The notes under the pieces: generated by a model
Seen by the model: the letters and a program-made list of their open reading frames with translations, nothing else
The model's database searches: none
What the model was told of the DNA's origin: nothing
Shown here: one piece after another, positions 7,257 to 15,141 of the stretch
Position numbering within the stretch: the first letter of the stretch is position 1
How the letters are laid out: each line of letters opens with the position of its first letter
Origin: a virus
IMG/VR virus record: IMGVR_UViG_3300010430_000300
Span: 1-33,119 of that record
Reading direction: 5' to 3' (one strand)
DNA length: 33,119 nt
Made by a program: the position numbers and the translations under genes

Positions 7257-8602
7257 ACCTCTCTCCCCTAGAGGTCGTCGCTCGACTCCCGCCCTCCGAG
7301 CGGGCCGGGTTCATCGAATCCCTCCCGCCTGATGTCCTGGCGCGCCCGTGGCGCTTCACCGCCCGCCCGAATCAAGTCCTCCCGCCTGGGGACTGGCCCG
7401 TCTGGGCGATCGTCACCGGAAGAGGCTGGGGCAAGACTCGCAGCGCCGCCGAGGGGGTTATCGACTGGGCGCAGCAGAACTACCCGCGCATCGCCCTCGT
7501 AGGCCGTACAGCCGCCGACGTGCGCGACACGATGGTCGAGGGCGAGAGCGGAATTCTGGCGTGCTCCCCTGTGGACTTCCGCCCTCGCTACTACCCGAGC
7601 CGCCGTCTCTTGGTCTGGCCTAACGGAGTCGAGGGCCACACCTACTCGGCAGAGGAGCCCAAGTCCCTGCGCGGGCCGCAGCACCACAAGGCCTGGTGCG
7701 ACGAAATCGCGGCCTGGTTCACGAACGACAAGGACGAACTCTCCCCCAAGTCGGCGAAGCGGGCGGTAGCGGCCTGGGACAACCTCCAGATGGGGCTGCG
7801 GCTCGGGGATACGCCGCAGGCGATCGCCACAACGACCCCGCAGCCGGTCTCCCTGGTGCGGAAGATCCTGGCGGACCTGGCGAACCACGTCACGCGCGGC
7901 CACATGGACGACAACCGGGGGAACCTCCCGGCGAAGTTCCTGGCCCACATGAAGGAGAAGTACGGCGGGACTCGGCTTGGGCGCCAGGAGCTAGCCGGGG
8001 AACTGCTGAGCGACGTGCCCGGCGCCCTATTCACGCGGGATCGGATCGACGGGCCTAGGGTCAGGATCAAGCCGGACCTCCATGCGGTCGTGATCGCCGT
8101 CGATCCAGCCGTCACGAAGACCGGGGACGAGACCGGGATCGTAGCGGCGGGGCAGGGGATGGATGCGCGCGGTTACTTGCTGGAAGACCTCTCGGCGAAC
8201 CTATCGATGCAGGGCTGGGGACAGCGGGCGGTGGGCGCGTACTACAAGCATCAGGCCTGCATGATCGTCGCGGAGCGGAACAACGGCGGCGATCTGGTCG
8301 AGCAGAATATCCGGCTCATAGATCCGAGCGTGCCGGTCCAAACCGTCTGGGCCTCGCGGGGCAAGGTCAAGCGCGCGGAGCCGGTTGCGCTGCTCTACGA
8401 GCAAGGCAAGGTCTCCCACGTCGGCGAGTTTGACCAACTCGAAGACGAACTCTGTCTATTCACCCCCGAGGGGGGCTTCGCCGAGTCTCCCAACCGGGCC
8501 GACGCGCTGGTCTGGGCGTTCTGGAAGCTGTTTATTGAGCAGCAGGAGCAGCAGTTCACGGGGGCCCGACTACCTGAAACGCAGATGATCTCTCCGGTAT
8601 GA
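7253..8602 (+). CDS. Terminase large subunit
   Basis: A 449-residue packaging motor. The ATPase half shows Walker A (GRGWGKTR at 56-63), Walker B (KAWCDEIAAW at 146-155, with Asp150 and Glu151) and the coupling motif TTP at 194-196. The nuclease half has an RNase H-like acidic set: VDPAV with Asp284, VAERNNGG with Glu341, and RADALVWAFW with Asp417. It cuts concatemeric phage DNA and translocates it into the prohead through the portal. The start is TTG at 7253, overlapping the previous TGA as TTGA; an in-frame ATG was not seen near this point. Length and motif order are normal for the family. Confidence 0.95.
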   Translation: MNLSPLEVVARLPPSERAGFIESLPPDVLARPWRFTARPNQVLPPGDWPVWAIVTGRGWGKTRSAAEGVIDWAQQNYPRIALVGRTAADVRDTMVEGESGILACSPVDFRPRYYPSRRLLVWPNGVEGHTYSAEEPKSLRGPQHHKAWCDEIAAWFTNDKDELSPKSAKRAVAAWDNLQMGLRLGDTPQAIATTTPQPVSLVRKILADLANHVTRGHMDDNRGNLPAKFLAHMKEKYGGTRLGRQELAGELLSDVPGALFTRDRIDGPRVRIKPDLHAVVIAVDPAVTKTGDETGIVAAGQGMDARGYLLEDLSANLSMQGWGQRAVGAYYKHQACMIVAERNNGGDLVEQNIRLIDPSVPVQTVWASRGKVKRAEPVALLYEQGKVSHVGEFDQLEDELCLFTPEGGFAESPNRADALVWAFWKLFIEQQEQQFTGARLPETQMISPV

Positions 8603-8853
8603 CGAAGCCCTACACAAACTACGACCGAGCCAAGCGGGCGAAGTGGCGACGCGAGCATAGCCCGTGCCTCTATGCGCGTCTGCGGGTCGTCCTGGTTCTG
8701 GTTGCGGCGGGCTTGGCCACGGGAGGTCTCCTGAGTCTCCTGGACTCAGCATGGTCGATCCTCCCGATCCTGGCGACTGACTGCGCCGTGGCGAACTGGG
8801 CCGCCGTCCGTCTGTGCCGGATAGACGACGACGAGCGAGGCGGCGCCCTGTGA
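8599..8853 (+). CDS. Small two-TM membrane protein
   Basis: An 84-residue protein whose ATG overlaps the terminase stop as ATGA. A basic N-terminus (MTKPYTNYDRAKRAKWRRE) is followed by hydrophobic helices at about 27-46 (LRVVLVLVAAGLATGGLL) and 53-70 (ILPILATDCAVANWAAV) and a charged end. The positive N-terminus should stay inside the cell. It is the third small membrane protein around the terminase; function unknown. Confidence 0.6.
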   Translation: MTKPYTNYDRAKRAKWRREHSPCLYARLRVVLVLVAAGLATGGLLSLLDSAWSILPILATDCAVANWAAVRLCRIDDDERGGAL

Positions 8854-9080
8854 CCCAGCAAGACCAAGTACTCCGAGCCGTCTTGCGAGGATACGGGACG
8901 GCGCCCGACATCGCCAAGGCCCTCGGGCTCGACAAGCGCGCGACTTCGACCTACCTGATAGCCCTTGAGCGGGCCGGTCGTATCGAATGCACCGGGATGC
9001 TAGGCCGCACCAAGGTCTATCTGATCCCCACCAGACGAGCCGGGCATCCTTGCCAGAGGCCGCGACAATCCCCCTCGTGA
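8850..9080 (+). CDS. Small winged-helix DNA-binding protein
   Basis: A 76-residue protein from GTG 8850, overlapping the previous stop as GTGA. Residues 1-60 read as a winged helix: QVLRAVLRGYGTAPDIAKAL (first helices), DKRATSTYLIALERAGRI (recognition helix) and a beta wing (CTGMLGRTKVYLI). This is the LexA/ArsR/MarR-like plan seen in many short phage regulators. It lies between terminase and portal genes, where it might control late transcription or help recognise packaging DNA. The last 15 residues are basic. An upstream in-frame start at 8814 would lie inside the previous gene and is less likely. Confidence 0.7.
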   Translation: MTQQDQVLRAVLRGYGTAPDIAKALGLDKRATSTYLIALERAGRIECTGMLGRTKVYLIPTRRAGHPCQRPRQSPS

Positions 9081-10573
9081 AGGCCCCGGAACCCCTTAAG
9101 CGCGTAGCCCGGAGTCTCCTGGCGGAAGAGTTCCGCAATATCCGCTCTGACCACTACGCCCAGGAAAGCTCGATTGCGGCCCTACGGGAGCAGATCGCAA
9201 CTCAGGGGTGGATGCAACTTGGGGCGGGGACCGACTCGTTCGGGCACTCCGATCTCAACCGGCTGATCCCGCTGGCTCGCGCGTGTGCGATCAAGCATCC
9301 GATGGTCGTACGCGGCCTCGCCGTGCGCGGCTACTATGTCTGGGGACAGGGGTTCAAAGCGACCGCAGACGGCGACGCAGCCCAGAAGGCCGTAGACGAT
9401 TTTCTCGGCGACAAGCGAAACCGAAGCCAACTATCCGGCCATCAAGCGCGCATCACGCTCCAGCGGGAGCGCGACACCACGGGCAACGTGTTCTTCGCGC
9501 TCCACGGCAAGAACAAGGCTGGGACCGGACTCCCGATCCCCCAGGTCCGCTCCGTCGAGTTTGAGCAGGTCAAAGAACTGATCCGCGATCCCGACGACTC
9601 GGCGTCGATCTGGTTCTACCGGCGAGAGCGCGAAGTAGCCACGGATCTCGGCGGCCAGACGAACAAGACGCTCAACACCTGGCATCCCACGCTGGACTTC
9701 CTTCGGGAGAAGGGCAACGCCCGCCCTAAGACGATCAAGGGCTCGGAGGTCCTGTACGACGTTCCAATGGTTCACCTTCGGGCGGGCGGATTTGACCACT
9801 GGGACTGGGGTATCCCGAAGGTCTACCCGGCTCTGGACTGGGCGCGCGCGCACACCCGTTTCCTGTCGTCCTGGGACGCCGTGGTCCAGGCGCTCGCCCG
9901 CTTCGCTGCCCAGGTCACTGGCAAGGGCGCGAAGCCGACCGACGTAGCCGGGGCTAAGGGGCTGTTCGATACAACGCTGGATACGACCTCCAGCGAGACG
10001 AACCCGCCGCCGCCCGCTGGGTCGCTGTTCGTCACGTCCGACCAGTGGAAGTACGAGCCGATCAAGGCCAACGGAATGGCCGTGGACGTTGAGGACGCCA
10101 AGGCGTTCCGGCTCATGATCGCCGCCGCTTTGGACGTTCCCGACCACATCCTCTCAGGCGACGTAGATCAAGGCAACCTCGCGACCGGTAAGACGCTCGA
10201 TCGACCGACCGAGTTGGCGATGCAGAACGAGCAGCAAGCCTGGGCCGAGGGGCTAGAGGATATTCTGGCGTGGGCGGTAGACCCCGCGATGAAGAGCGAG
10301 AAGGCCGCCGAGGTCTCCATCACCTTCCCGCCAATCCTGGAGGCCGATACCGCCGCGATCCTCGCGGCTATGACCGAAGCGCTGGGCGTCGAGATCCCGG
10401 CCTCGCTCCAGGGCGGGGAACTGGCGATCTGGGAGGAGATCCTAGAGACCGCTGGATTCGCCGAAGCCGAGAAGATCCTGGCCGCATCCTTCGACTCCAA
10501 GGGCGACCCGAAGGCCAGGACCGAGCGAGAGGCGCGGCTCCTGGAGATCGTCAAGCGGGCGCGGCGTGACTGA
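9077..10573 (+). CDS. Portal protein
   Basis: A 498-residue protein from GTG 9077, overlapping the previous TGA as GTGA. It follows the large terminase and precedes a Mu F-like protein, as portals do. Visible portal-like features include an N-terminal helical stem (YAQESSIAALREQIATQGW), a region on state change with YYVWGQGFK, a mid region MVHLRAGGFDHWDWGIPKVY, and LDVPDHILSGDVDQGNLATG followed by a helical crown rich in Glu and Ala. It should form the dodecameric ring at one capsid vertex that acts as DNA channel and terminase dock. The longer frame beginning at 8987 would overlap the winged-helix gene by 90 bases and is not preferred. Confidence 0.85.
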   Translation: MKAPEPLKRVARSLLAEEFRNIRSDHYAQESSIAALREQIATQGWMQLGAGTDSFGHSDLNRLIPLARACAIKHPMVVRGLAVRGYYVWGQGFKATADGDAAQKAVDDFLGDKRNRSQLSGHQARITLQRERDTTGNVFFALHGKNKAGTGLPIPQVRSVEFEQVKELIRDPDDSASIWFYRREREVATDLGGQTNKTLNTWHPTLDFLREKGNARPKTIKGSEVLYDVPMVHLRAGGFDHWDWGIPKVYPALDWARAHTRFLSSWDAVVQALARFAAQVTGKGAKPTDVAGAKGLFDTTLDTTSSETNPPPPAGSLFVTSDQWKYEPIKANGMAVDVEDAKAFRLMIAAALDVPDHILSGDVDQGNLATGKTLDRPTELAMQNEQQAWAEGLEDILAWAVDPAMKSEKAAEVSITFPPILEADTAAILAAMTEALGVEIPASLQGGELAIWEEILETAGFAEAEKILAASFDSKGDPKARTEREARLLEIVKRARRD

Positions 10574-11333
10574 CCGGGAAATCCTGCTAGAGGCCGAGAC
10601 CAAGGCCTTTCGCGGCGAGGTCGCCTCGGTCTTCGCGGCCCAGGCTGAAGCCCTCATCGCCGAACTAAGACAGTACGAGAGTCGATTCGCGACCGAGGGG
10701 CCGATCCGGGACCGGGAGTACGAGTCCGCCCTGGACGCCGCGCTCGCGGAGACGAACGAGACGCTGGCCGAAGCCTTCGGAGTCCACGCCGGGGAGGCGA
10801 TGGCGCTAGGGGGCGCGGCGGCGATCACCGAGCTACAGCTTTCGGTGGAGTTCCGATTCGACCTGGAGAACCCGAGGGCCGTTCGCTATCTGGAGCAAGC
10901 GGGCGCCCGGATGGTGACCGCCGTCTCGGAGACCACGAAGGGCCGGATACGCCGGGTGATCCTGGAGGCCTTCGAGGATGAGGTCTCCTGGAAGGAACTT
11001 GCCAAGCGGATTCGCACCGGCTTCCGCAACATGGGAGCGCGCAAGCCTCAGAAGCACATCCGCGACCGCGCGGAGTTGATCGCCGTAACGGAACTCGGTA
11101 ACGCCTTCGAGGAGGCGGGCATGGTTGCAGCCAAAGACCTAGCGGCGGGTGGGCTCTTGATGGAGAAGAAGTGGCTTCACACGGGGGACGAGAGAGTTAC
11201 CCCGGAATGCCGGGCGAACGCGGCGCGGGGCTGGGTTCCTCTCGCTGAGATCTTCCCGAGCGGCCACGGGCGGCCCCTGCGGTTTCCCGGCTGTCGCTGC
11301 GCGCTGTCGCGGCGGATGCAGCGGGACCGCTAG
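10566..11333 (+). CDS. Mu F-like / SPP1 gp7-like head morphogenesis protein
   Basis: A 255-residue protein from GTG 10566, overlapping the portal end by eight bases. The C-terminal third carries the family hallmark: a helix with ELIAVTELGNAFEEAG, then KKWLHTGDERVTPECRANA, a W-P turn, and PSGHGRPLRFPGCRCALSRR with the paired cysteines. The N-terminal part is helical (EILLEAETKAFRGEVASVFA). Proteins of this family are minor capsid or portal-associated components needed for head assembly. It is the last gene before a noncoding gap. Confidence 0.88.
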   Translation: MTDREILLEAETKAFRGEVASVFAAQAEALIAELRQYESRFATEGPIRDREYESALDAALAETNETLAEAFGVHAGEAMALGGAAAITELQLSVEFRFDLENPRAVRYLEQAGARMVTAVSETTKGRIRRVILEAFEDEVSWKELAKRIRTGFRNMGARKPQKHIRDRAELIAVTELGNAFEEAGMVAAKDLAAGGLLMEKKWLHTGDERVTPECRANAARGWVPLAEIFPSGHGRPLRFPGCRCALSRRMQRDR

Positions 11334-11342
11334 AAGCAGAAC

Positions 11343-11370
11343 AGCCGGAGGAGATTGCTCTCCCCCGGCT
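11343..11370 (+). terminator. Terminator-like hairpin after the Mu F-like gene
   Basis: AGCCGG at 11343-11348 pairs with CCGGCT at 11365-11370, with inner GGAG/CTCC-type pairing across the loop. It lies about ten bases after the stop at 11333. The following bases (CCCTTTGCTC) hold only a short T run, so termination may be partial. This would separate the packaging transcript from the head-gene transcript. Confidence 0.45.
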
Positions 11371-11388
11371 CCCTTTGCTCGATAGATA

Positions 11389-11466
11389 CGGCGGGTAGCC
11401 AAGCTGGTTAAGGCATTCCGTTTTCGCTCTGCCGGTTTGCACCCGCCCGCTCGCATCTCTGTCGCC
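11389..11466 (+). other. tRNA-like fragment (degenerate)
   Basis: TAGCCAAGCTGG at 11396-11407, followed by TTAAGGC, matches the D-arm and box A of bacterial tRNAs, and GGTTTGCACCC near 11435-11445 weakly resembles a T-arm. GGCGGGT at 11390-11396 pairs perfectly with ACCCGCC at 11441-11447. However, no anticodon stem closes and no 7-bp acceptor stem of normal length can be formed, so no complete cloverleaf exists. It could be a decayed tRNA gene, an attachment-site fragment, or chance. The region from 11334 to 11505 otherwise holds no convincing gene. Confidence 0.3.
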
Positions 11467-11519
11467 TTCGTACTCTAACATGAAATGAGCCCTAAAGGTG
11501 ATATCATGAGCCCACGAAA

Positions 11520-12047
11520 ATGGTCACCGATCAGGCCGCCGAACGGCGCAGCGCCGCCAGCCGAAAAGCCGCTCTCGCGCGGTGGAGCAAGGTACGCTCC
11601 AGGGAGCGCCGCCCTCGAAAGCCCGCGACGATCAACGAGCAACAGCTGCGACGGCTAGCGGCGGCGATACTCCTGCGGGCGCTCGATGATCTGATCCTCC
11701 CTCCCGATACCAGCAAGCGGACCCCCGGCGAGCGCCAAGAGAGGGCCGAAGCCATCCGCAGCGCTGCGGCGTTCTTCTCACTCCAGCGGTCGCACGATTT
11801 CCGATGGGTCTGTCGAGCACTCGACCTTCGCCCCGGCCCTGTTCTTCGAGTGGTCTACGGGGACCGGGCCAGCCTGATCGAGCTTGTCGAGCGGATGCGC
11901 TACCACTACCTGGACGAAGGCTACACCCACCCAGGGCCGAGTGCGAGCGTGGTTAGAGCCCGCCAGACGCGGGCAATAGGAGGCCAGACCGAGTACGGAC
12001 CGGTCTACATAGAGCGGCCTGGCCGCAAGCACTACCAGCCCTTCTGA
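11520..12047 (+). CDS. Unknown basic protein before the protease/scaffold gene
   Basis: A 175-residue protein from ATG 11520. The N-terminus is very basic (SRKAALARWSKVRSRERRPR), followed by a helical segment (QQLRRLAAAILLRALDDL) and a motif FSLQRSHDFRWVCRALDLRP that is reminiscent of a short conserved phage domain in which a Phe-Trp-Cys helix precedes an Asp-Pro turn. The C-terminus ends IERPGRKHYQPF. No ribosome-binding site precedes this ATG, whereas ATG 11506 in another frame has an AGGTG upstream but gives only a 50-residue peptide; that upstream start might lead translation into this gene. Probable role: nucleic-acid-binding head or packaging accessory, inferred only from charge and position. 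Confidence 0.6.
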   Translation: MVTDQAAERRSAASRKAALARWSKVRSRERRPRKPATINEQQLRRLAAAILLRALDDLILPPDTSKRTPGERQERAEAIRSAAAFFSLQRSHDFRWVCRALDLRPGPVLRVVYGDRASLIELVERMRYHYLDEGYTHPGPSASVVRARQTRAIGGQTEYGPVYIERPGRKHYQPF

Positions 12048-12086
12048 TCGAGTCGCATCCTTGGCAGCGGGCGCGACCATCCCCCC

Positions 12087-13517
12087 GTGCCGAAGAGCTT
12101 CGACCCCAAACGGACGCAGCGACGACTACGAGAGATCTTCGCCCGCGTCCGCAGTGCCGTTGAATCGACCGGCGCCCTGTCCCCCGAAGAGCTAGAGGCC
12201 GCGACCCGGAAGCTCGCGAGCGAGGCCGCCGAGATCATCGACAAGGGCAACTCGACCCGGCGAATCTTCGATCTCGTTCGCGAGAAGCTGAACGAAAACG
12301 CCGAGTCCAAGGGCTACGCCTGGGCTGTCGAGTGGTTCGCCGATTCCGTCGTCTTCGAGCGTGGCGGGTCCGACGAACTCTACATGGTGGACTTCGAGGT
12401 CTCCGAAGGCGAGACGGTCACGCTCGGCGAAATCAAGCGCGTACGACGGGTCTATCAAGAGATGGCCGTGGACCCGAAGCCGGTCCCGGCGCACGAGACC
12501 CGCGTCCGCACCACCGAAGCCGTACAGGTCGAGGCGCAAGAGTCGCTATCGGGCGGCATGGTGAAGATTATTCAGCCGGGAGAGGGATCAACCGGCAATT
12601 GGCTAGCGGAAACCCTCCGACGAGACGGGCCTCAGGCCTTCCCGAAGGGTACGCACATGTATTGGGATCACCCGACCGCCTCGGAGCAATTTGAGCTTCC
12701 CGAGCGCAGCGTCGAGCGGCTGGCGGCGACGCTTGCCGAAGATGCCAAGTGGATTCAGTCCGGCCCCGAGGGGCCAGGACTCTATGCGTCGATCGCTGTT
12801 CGCGAACAGTATTCCCAGTCCGTCCGAGACATGAAGGATTGGATTGGGGTATCGGTGCGATGCCGTGTAGGAATCAGCGAGGCCGGGGATATCGTTTCGA
12901 TCGATCCCTCGGAATTCAACTCGGTGGATTTCGTCACGGTTCCGGGCGCTGGCGGCAAAGTCGTCGAAGCCTTCGAGAGCGCGGGCCGAGGCCCTGCCAA
13001 ACCCTTGAAAACACAGGAGAACCAAAAGATGGACAAGGAAATCAAGGACGCCTTTGAAGCCTTGACGGCCAAGGTCGATGCGCTCGCAGAGAGCACGGAG
13101 GCCCAGGTCGGCAAAGCTGTCGAGGCCGCCGAGTCGGTCCAGGCCGCCCAGAGCGCCACCGACGAGCGAGTCTTCCGCAACGAGGCCCGCGAGGCCGCCC
13201 GCGCGGCGGTCGAGAAGGCCGACCTCCCCGAGGCCGCGAAGGTCCGGGTACAGGAGTCGATCCTCCGCAACGTCCCCAAGACGGACGCGGGCGAACTCGA
13301 CCACGAGAAGCTGGCCTCCCAGGCCGCCGAAGCCGTGAAGCAAGAGAGCGAGTATCTCGCCTCGGTCACCGGCACCAAGATCACCGGCGAGGGTGGCAGC
13401 GCCACTGAGAGCGCCGACGACGCCAAGGAACTGTTCGAGTTCCACCGCGAGCGCCTCGTGCGCGAAGGCATGAGCGACGACGACGCCAAGGCCGCCGCCC
13501 AGCGGATGGCCGCCTAA
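12087..13517 (+). CDS. Capsid maturation protease with C-terminal scaffold domain
   Basis: A 476-residue protein from GTG 12087. The N-terminal 140 residues are helical, then comes a protease-like region (SGGMVKIIQPGEGSTGNW, later FPKGTHMYWDHPTASEQ near 195-205, and a SVRCRVG-SEFNSVDFVTVP segment) matching phage head maturation proteases, in which a conserved His and Ser form the active site; the exact catalytic residues cannot be confirmed by eye. The last 160 residues are a long, Ala/Glu/Lys-rich coiled-coil scaffold (DKEIKDAFEALTAKVDALAE). It precedes decoration and major capsid genes, the normal order. The scaffold half can also start from an internal ATG (separate entry). Confidence 0.78.
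   Translation: MPKSFDPKRTQRRLREIFARVRSAVESTGALSPEELEAATRKLASEAAEIIDKGNSTRRIFDLVREKLNENAESKGYAWAVEWFADSVVFERGGSDELYMVDFEVSEGETVTLGEIKRVRRVYQEMAVDPKPVPAHETRVRTTEAVQVEAQESLSGGMVKIIQPGEGSTGNWLAETLRRDGPQAFPKGTHMYWDHPTASEQFELPERSVERLAATLAEDAKWIQSGPEGPGLYASIAVREQYSQSVRDMKDWIGVSVRCRVGISEAGDIVSIDPSEFNSVDFVTVPGAGGKVVEAFESAGRGPAKPLKTQENQKMDKEIKDAFEALTAKVDALAESTEAQVGKAVEAAESVQAAQSATDERVFRNEAREAARAAVEKADLPEAAKVRVQESILRNVPKTDAGELDHEKLASQAAEAVKQESEYLASVTGTKITGEGGSATESADDAKELFEFHRERLVREGMSDDDAKAAAQRMAA
13029..13517 (+). CDS. Nested scaffold protein from an internal in-frame start
   Basis: ATG 13029 lies in the same frame as the protease gene and is preceded by AGGAG at 13015-13019, nine bases away. The same string ACACAGGAGA precedes the next gene at 13554, so this internal site is as good as a true gene start, and better than that of the protease gene itself. 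The 162-residue product is a pure coiled-coil protein rich in Ala, Glu, Lys and Asp, as expected for a scaffold. Lambda C/Nu3 and related phages use the same nested arrangement (established). The scaffold would guide capsid assembly and then be removed by the protease. Confidence 0.65.
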   Translation: MDKEIKDAFEALTAKVDALAESTEAQVGKAVEAAESVQAAQSATDERVFRNEAREAARAAVEKADLPEAAKVRVQESILRNVPKTDAGELDHEKLASQAAEAVKQESEYLASVTGTKITGEGGSATESADDAKELFEFHRERLVREGMSDDDAKAAAQRMAA

Positions 13518-13553
13518 GGGGCCGAAGCCCCCAACAACACAGGAGATTGACGC

Positions 13554-13916
13554 ATGTCCCTCACTCAAGCGTATAAGCGCAACCACATCCTCCAGGTCGC
13601 TGCGGCCTCCGTCTCGGCGGGCGACGCGGTTCTCGTCGGGAACTTCCTGACCGGCATCGCCATCACAGACACGGACGGGGACGGAAACGTCGAGATCGAT
13701 CTCGGCTACGAAGCCTCGTTCCACACCCTCTCGGTCGTCGGCGCGGACGGCAGCGGAAACGCCGCCATCGCGATCGGCGATTTCGTCTACGTGGACGGCT
13801 CGGCGGTCAACGCCGACGACGCCAACGGCGTCCTCCTGGGCATCGCCCTCGGAGCCGTTGCGTCCGGCGCCACGACTTCTATCGTCGTGATGCTGCTCCC
13901 CGGACCCACCGCCTAA
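13554..13916 (+). CDS. DUF2190-type capsid decoration protein
   Basis: A 120-residue protein with an ACACAGGAGA ribosome-binding site. It is almost entirely beta-prone, with the family pattern of short turns and Gly/Asp repeats: AGDAVLVGNFLTGIAIT, IDLGYEASFHTLSVVGAD and IAIGDFVYVDGSAVNADDA. DUF2190 proteins are small head decoration or cement proteins that bind the outside of the capsid. Its position between protease/scaffold and major capsid protein is typical. Confidence 0.8.
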   Translation: MSLTQAYKRNHILQVAAASVSAGDAVLVGNFLTGIAITDTDGDGNVEIDLGYEASFHTLSVVGADGSGNAAIAIGDFVYVDGSAVNADDANGVLLGIALGAVASGATTSIVVMLLPGPTA

Positions 13917-13949
13917 GGGCGCTGAAGCATAGAAGGAGAAATCAAGAAA

Positions 13950-15050
13950 ATGAACATGCTACAAGCCACGGGCGGCCAGTCTGCGAGCGCCGGGTTCACC
14001 GCCCCCACCGTCGAAAGCGCCAAGCGCCGCTTGGCCTTCGCGAAATCCATGGACGCCTGGGAGAGCGGACGGCTTTCGGGCCGCCAATTCGTCCAAGAGG
14101 CGATGAGTACCGACGACTTCCCGAACGTTCTCGGCGACACGCTGAACCGCGAGGTCCAGGAGGCCTATCGGACCTGGCCGAAGATCTGGGAGGCCCTGGC
14201 GGCCAAGCGCCGCGCCAAGGACTACCGGACGCTCAAGTCCTTCACGCCCAACTCGATCAACGGGCGCCTGGCCAAGGTCGGCGAGTTCGGCGCGAACTCC
14301 ACGACTCAAAACAAGGCCGACCGTACCGCCGTGACCTACTCGGTGGAGGACTACGAGGGCCATGCGTCCCTGTCGCACAAGGTCTTCATCAACGACGACG
14401 TGGACGAGTTCTCGCGAATCCCGACCGATTTCGCCGAGGCGGCGGTCCACACGGAGGGCTTCCAGTTCTCCTCGACCTACGTCAACGCCTCCGGCCCGAC
14501 CGGCCTTACGCAGCTGACCAGCAACCCGGTCTTCGGCGTCACCGGCCTGAAGGCCGCGTTCACGCAGATCCTCAAGTCCACCGATAGCGGCACCGGCGAG
14601 CCGATCATGATCGAAGCGCCGGTCTTGGTCATTGGGCCGGGCCTGGCGATCGACGCCGCCGAGGTCATCAAGGCCACCACGATCGAGATGAACACGGCAG
14701 CGGGCACCCGCAATCTGTTCACCGAGAACTGGGTCAAAACCATGATCGATAAGGTCGTGGTCGATCCCTACATTCCGATCATCGCCTCCTCGAACGAGGA
14801 CACCATGTGGTGCCTGATCGCGCAGCCCAAGCTGGGCCGCTCGGCGTTTGAGGCCGCGTTCTTGAACGGCATGGAGCAGCCCCGCATCCTCATCAAAGCG
14901 CCGACGGCGCAGCGAGCGGGCGGCGGCGATCCGGCCTTCATGGATCGATCCTTTGAAGGCATGACGGTCGAGTATCTGGTGCGCCACACCTTGGCATTCG
15001 CGAAGGTCAACGCGCAGTACGGCTTCATGTCCAACGGTTCGGGCTCCTAG
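13950..15050 (+). CDS. Major capsid protein (Mu gpT-like, HK97 fold)
   Basis: A 366-residue protein with AGAAGGAGA upstream of the ATG. The N-terminal helix and segments such as DTLNREVQEAYRTWPKIWEA, GEFGANSTTQNKADRTAVTY and YEGHASLSHKVFINDDVDEF resemble Mu-like major head subunits with an HK97 fold. It follows the protease/scaffold and decoration genes and precedes the connectors. A strong GC hairpin lies directly after the gene, consistent with high and separately tuned expression. There is no obvious N-terminal delta domain beyond about 60 residues, which agrees with a separate or nested scaffold. Confidence 0.85.
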   Translation: MNMLQATGGQSASAGFTAPTVESAKRRLAFAKSMDAWESGRLSGRQFVQEAMSTDDFPNVLGDTLNREVQEAYRTWPKIWEALAAKRRAKDYRTLKSFTPNSINGRLAKVGEFGANSTTQNKADRTAVTYSVEDYEGHASLSHKVFINDDVDEFSRIPTDFAEAAVHTEGFQFSSTYVNASGPTGLTQLTSNPVFGVTGLKAAFTQILKSTDSGTGEPIMIEAPVLVIGPGLAIDAAEVIKATTIEMNTAAGTRNLFTENWVKTMIDKVVVDPYIPIIASSNEDTMWCLIAQPKLGRSAFEAAFLNGMEQPRILIKAPTAQRAGGGDPAFMDRSFEGMTVEYLVRHTLAFAKVNAQYGFMSNGSGS

Positions 15051-15094
15051 AGCCTGATGCGAGCCCCCTTCCTCCGGGGCACTAACGCCGCAAA

Positions 15095-15122
15095 GGGGGC
15101 GGGTCCTGCATTGCCCGCCCCC
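15095..15122 (+). terminator. Strong GC hairpin after the major capsid gene
   Basis: GGGGGCGGG at 15095-15103 pairs perfectly with CCCGCCCCC at 15114-15122 around a ten-base loop. There is no T run after the stem, so it is not a classic intrinsic terminator. It could act as an attenuator or protect the 3' end of the abundant capsid mRNA, lowering expression of the following genes. Confidence 0.5.
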
Positions 15123-15141
15123 ACCCCTCTCAGGAGATTCG

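Noticed and set aside
11389-11466. A complete functional tRNA gene
   Set aside because: No five-base anticodon stem and no seven-base acceptor stem at normal distance can be formed, so only a tRNA-like fragment is claimed.
11506-11660. 50-residue frame starting at ATG 11506 with AGGTG upstream
   Set aside because: It is Pro/Ser/Ala-rich text in the shadow of the 175-residue gene; kept only as a possible leader that feeds ribosomes to ATG 11520.
12603-13724. Long 373-residue leftward frame opposite the protease/scaffold gene
   Set aside because: Composition is that expected for a shadow of a GC-rich gene; it crosses three real genes with clear ribosome-binding sites and family motifs on the other strand.
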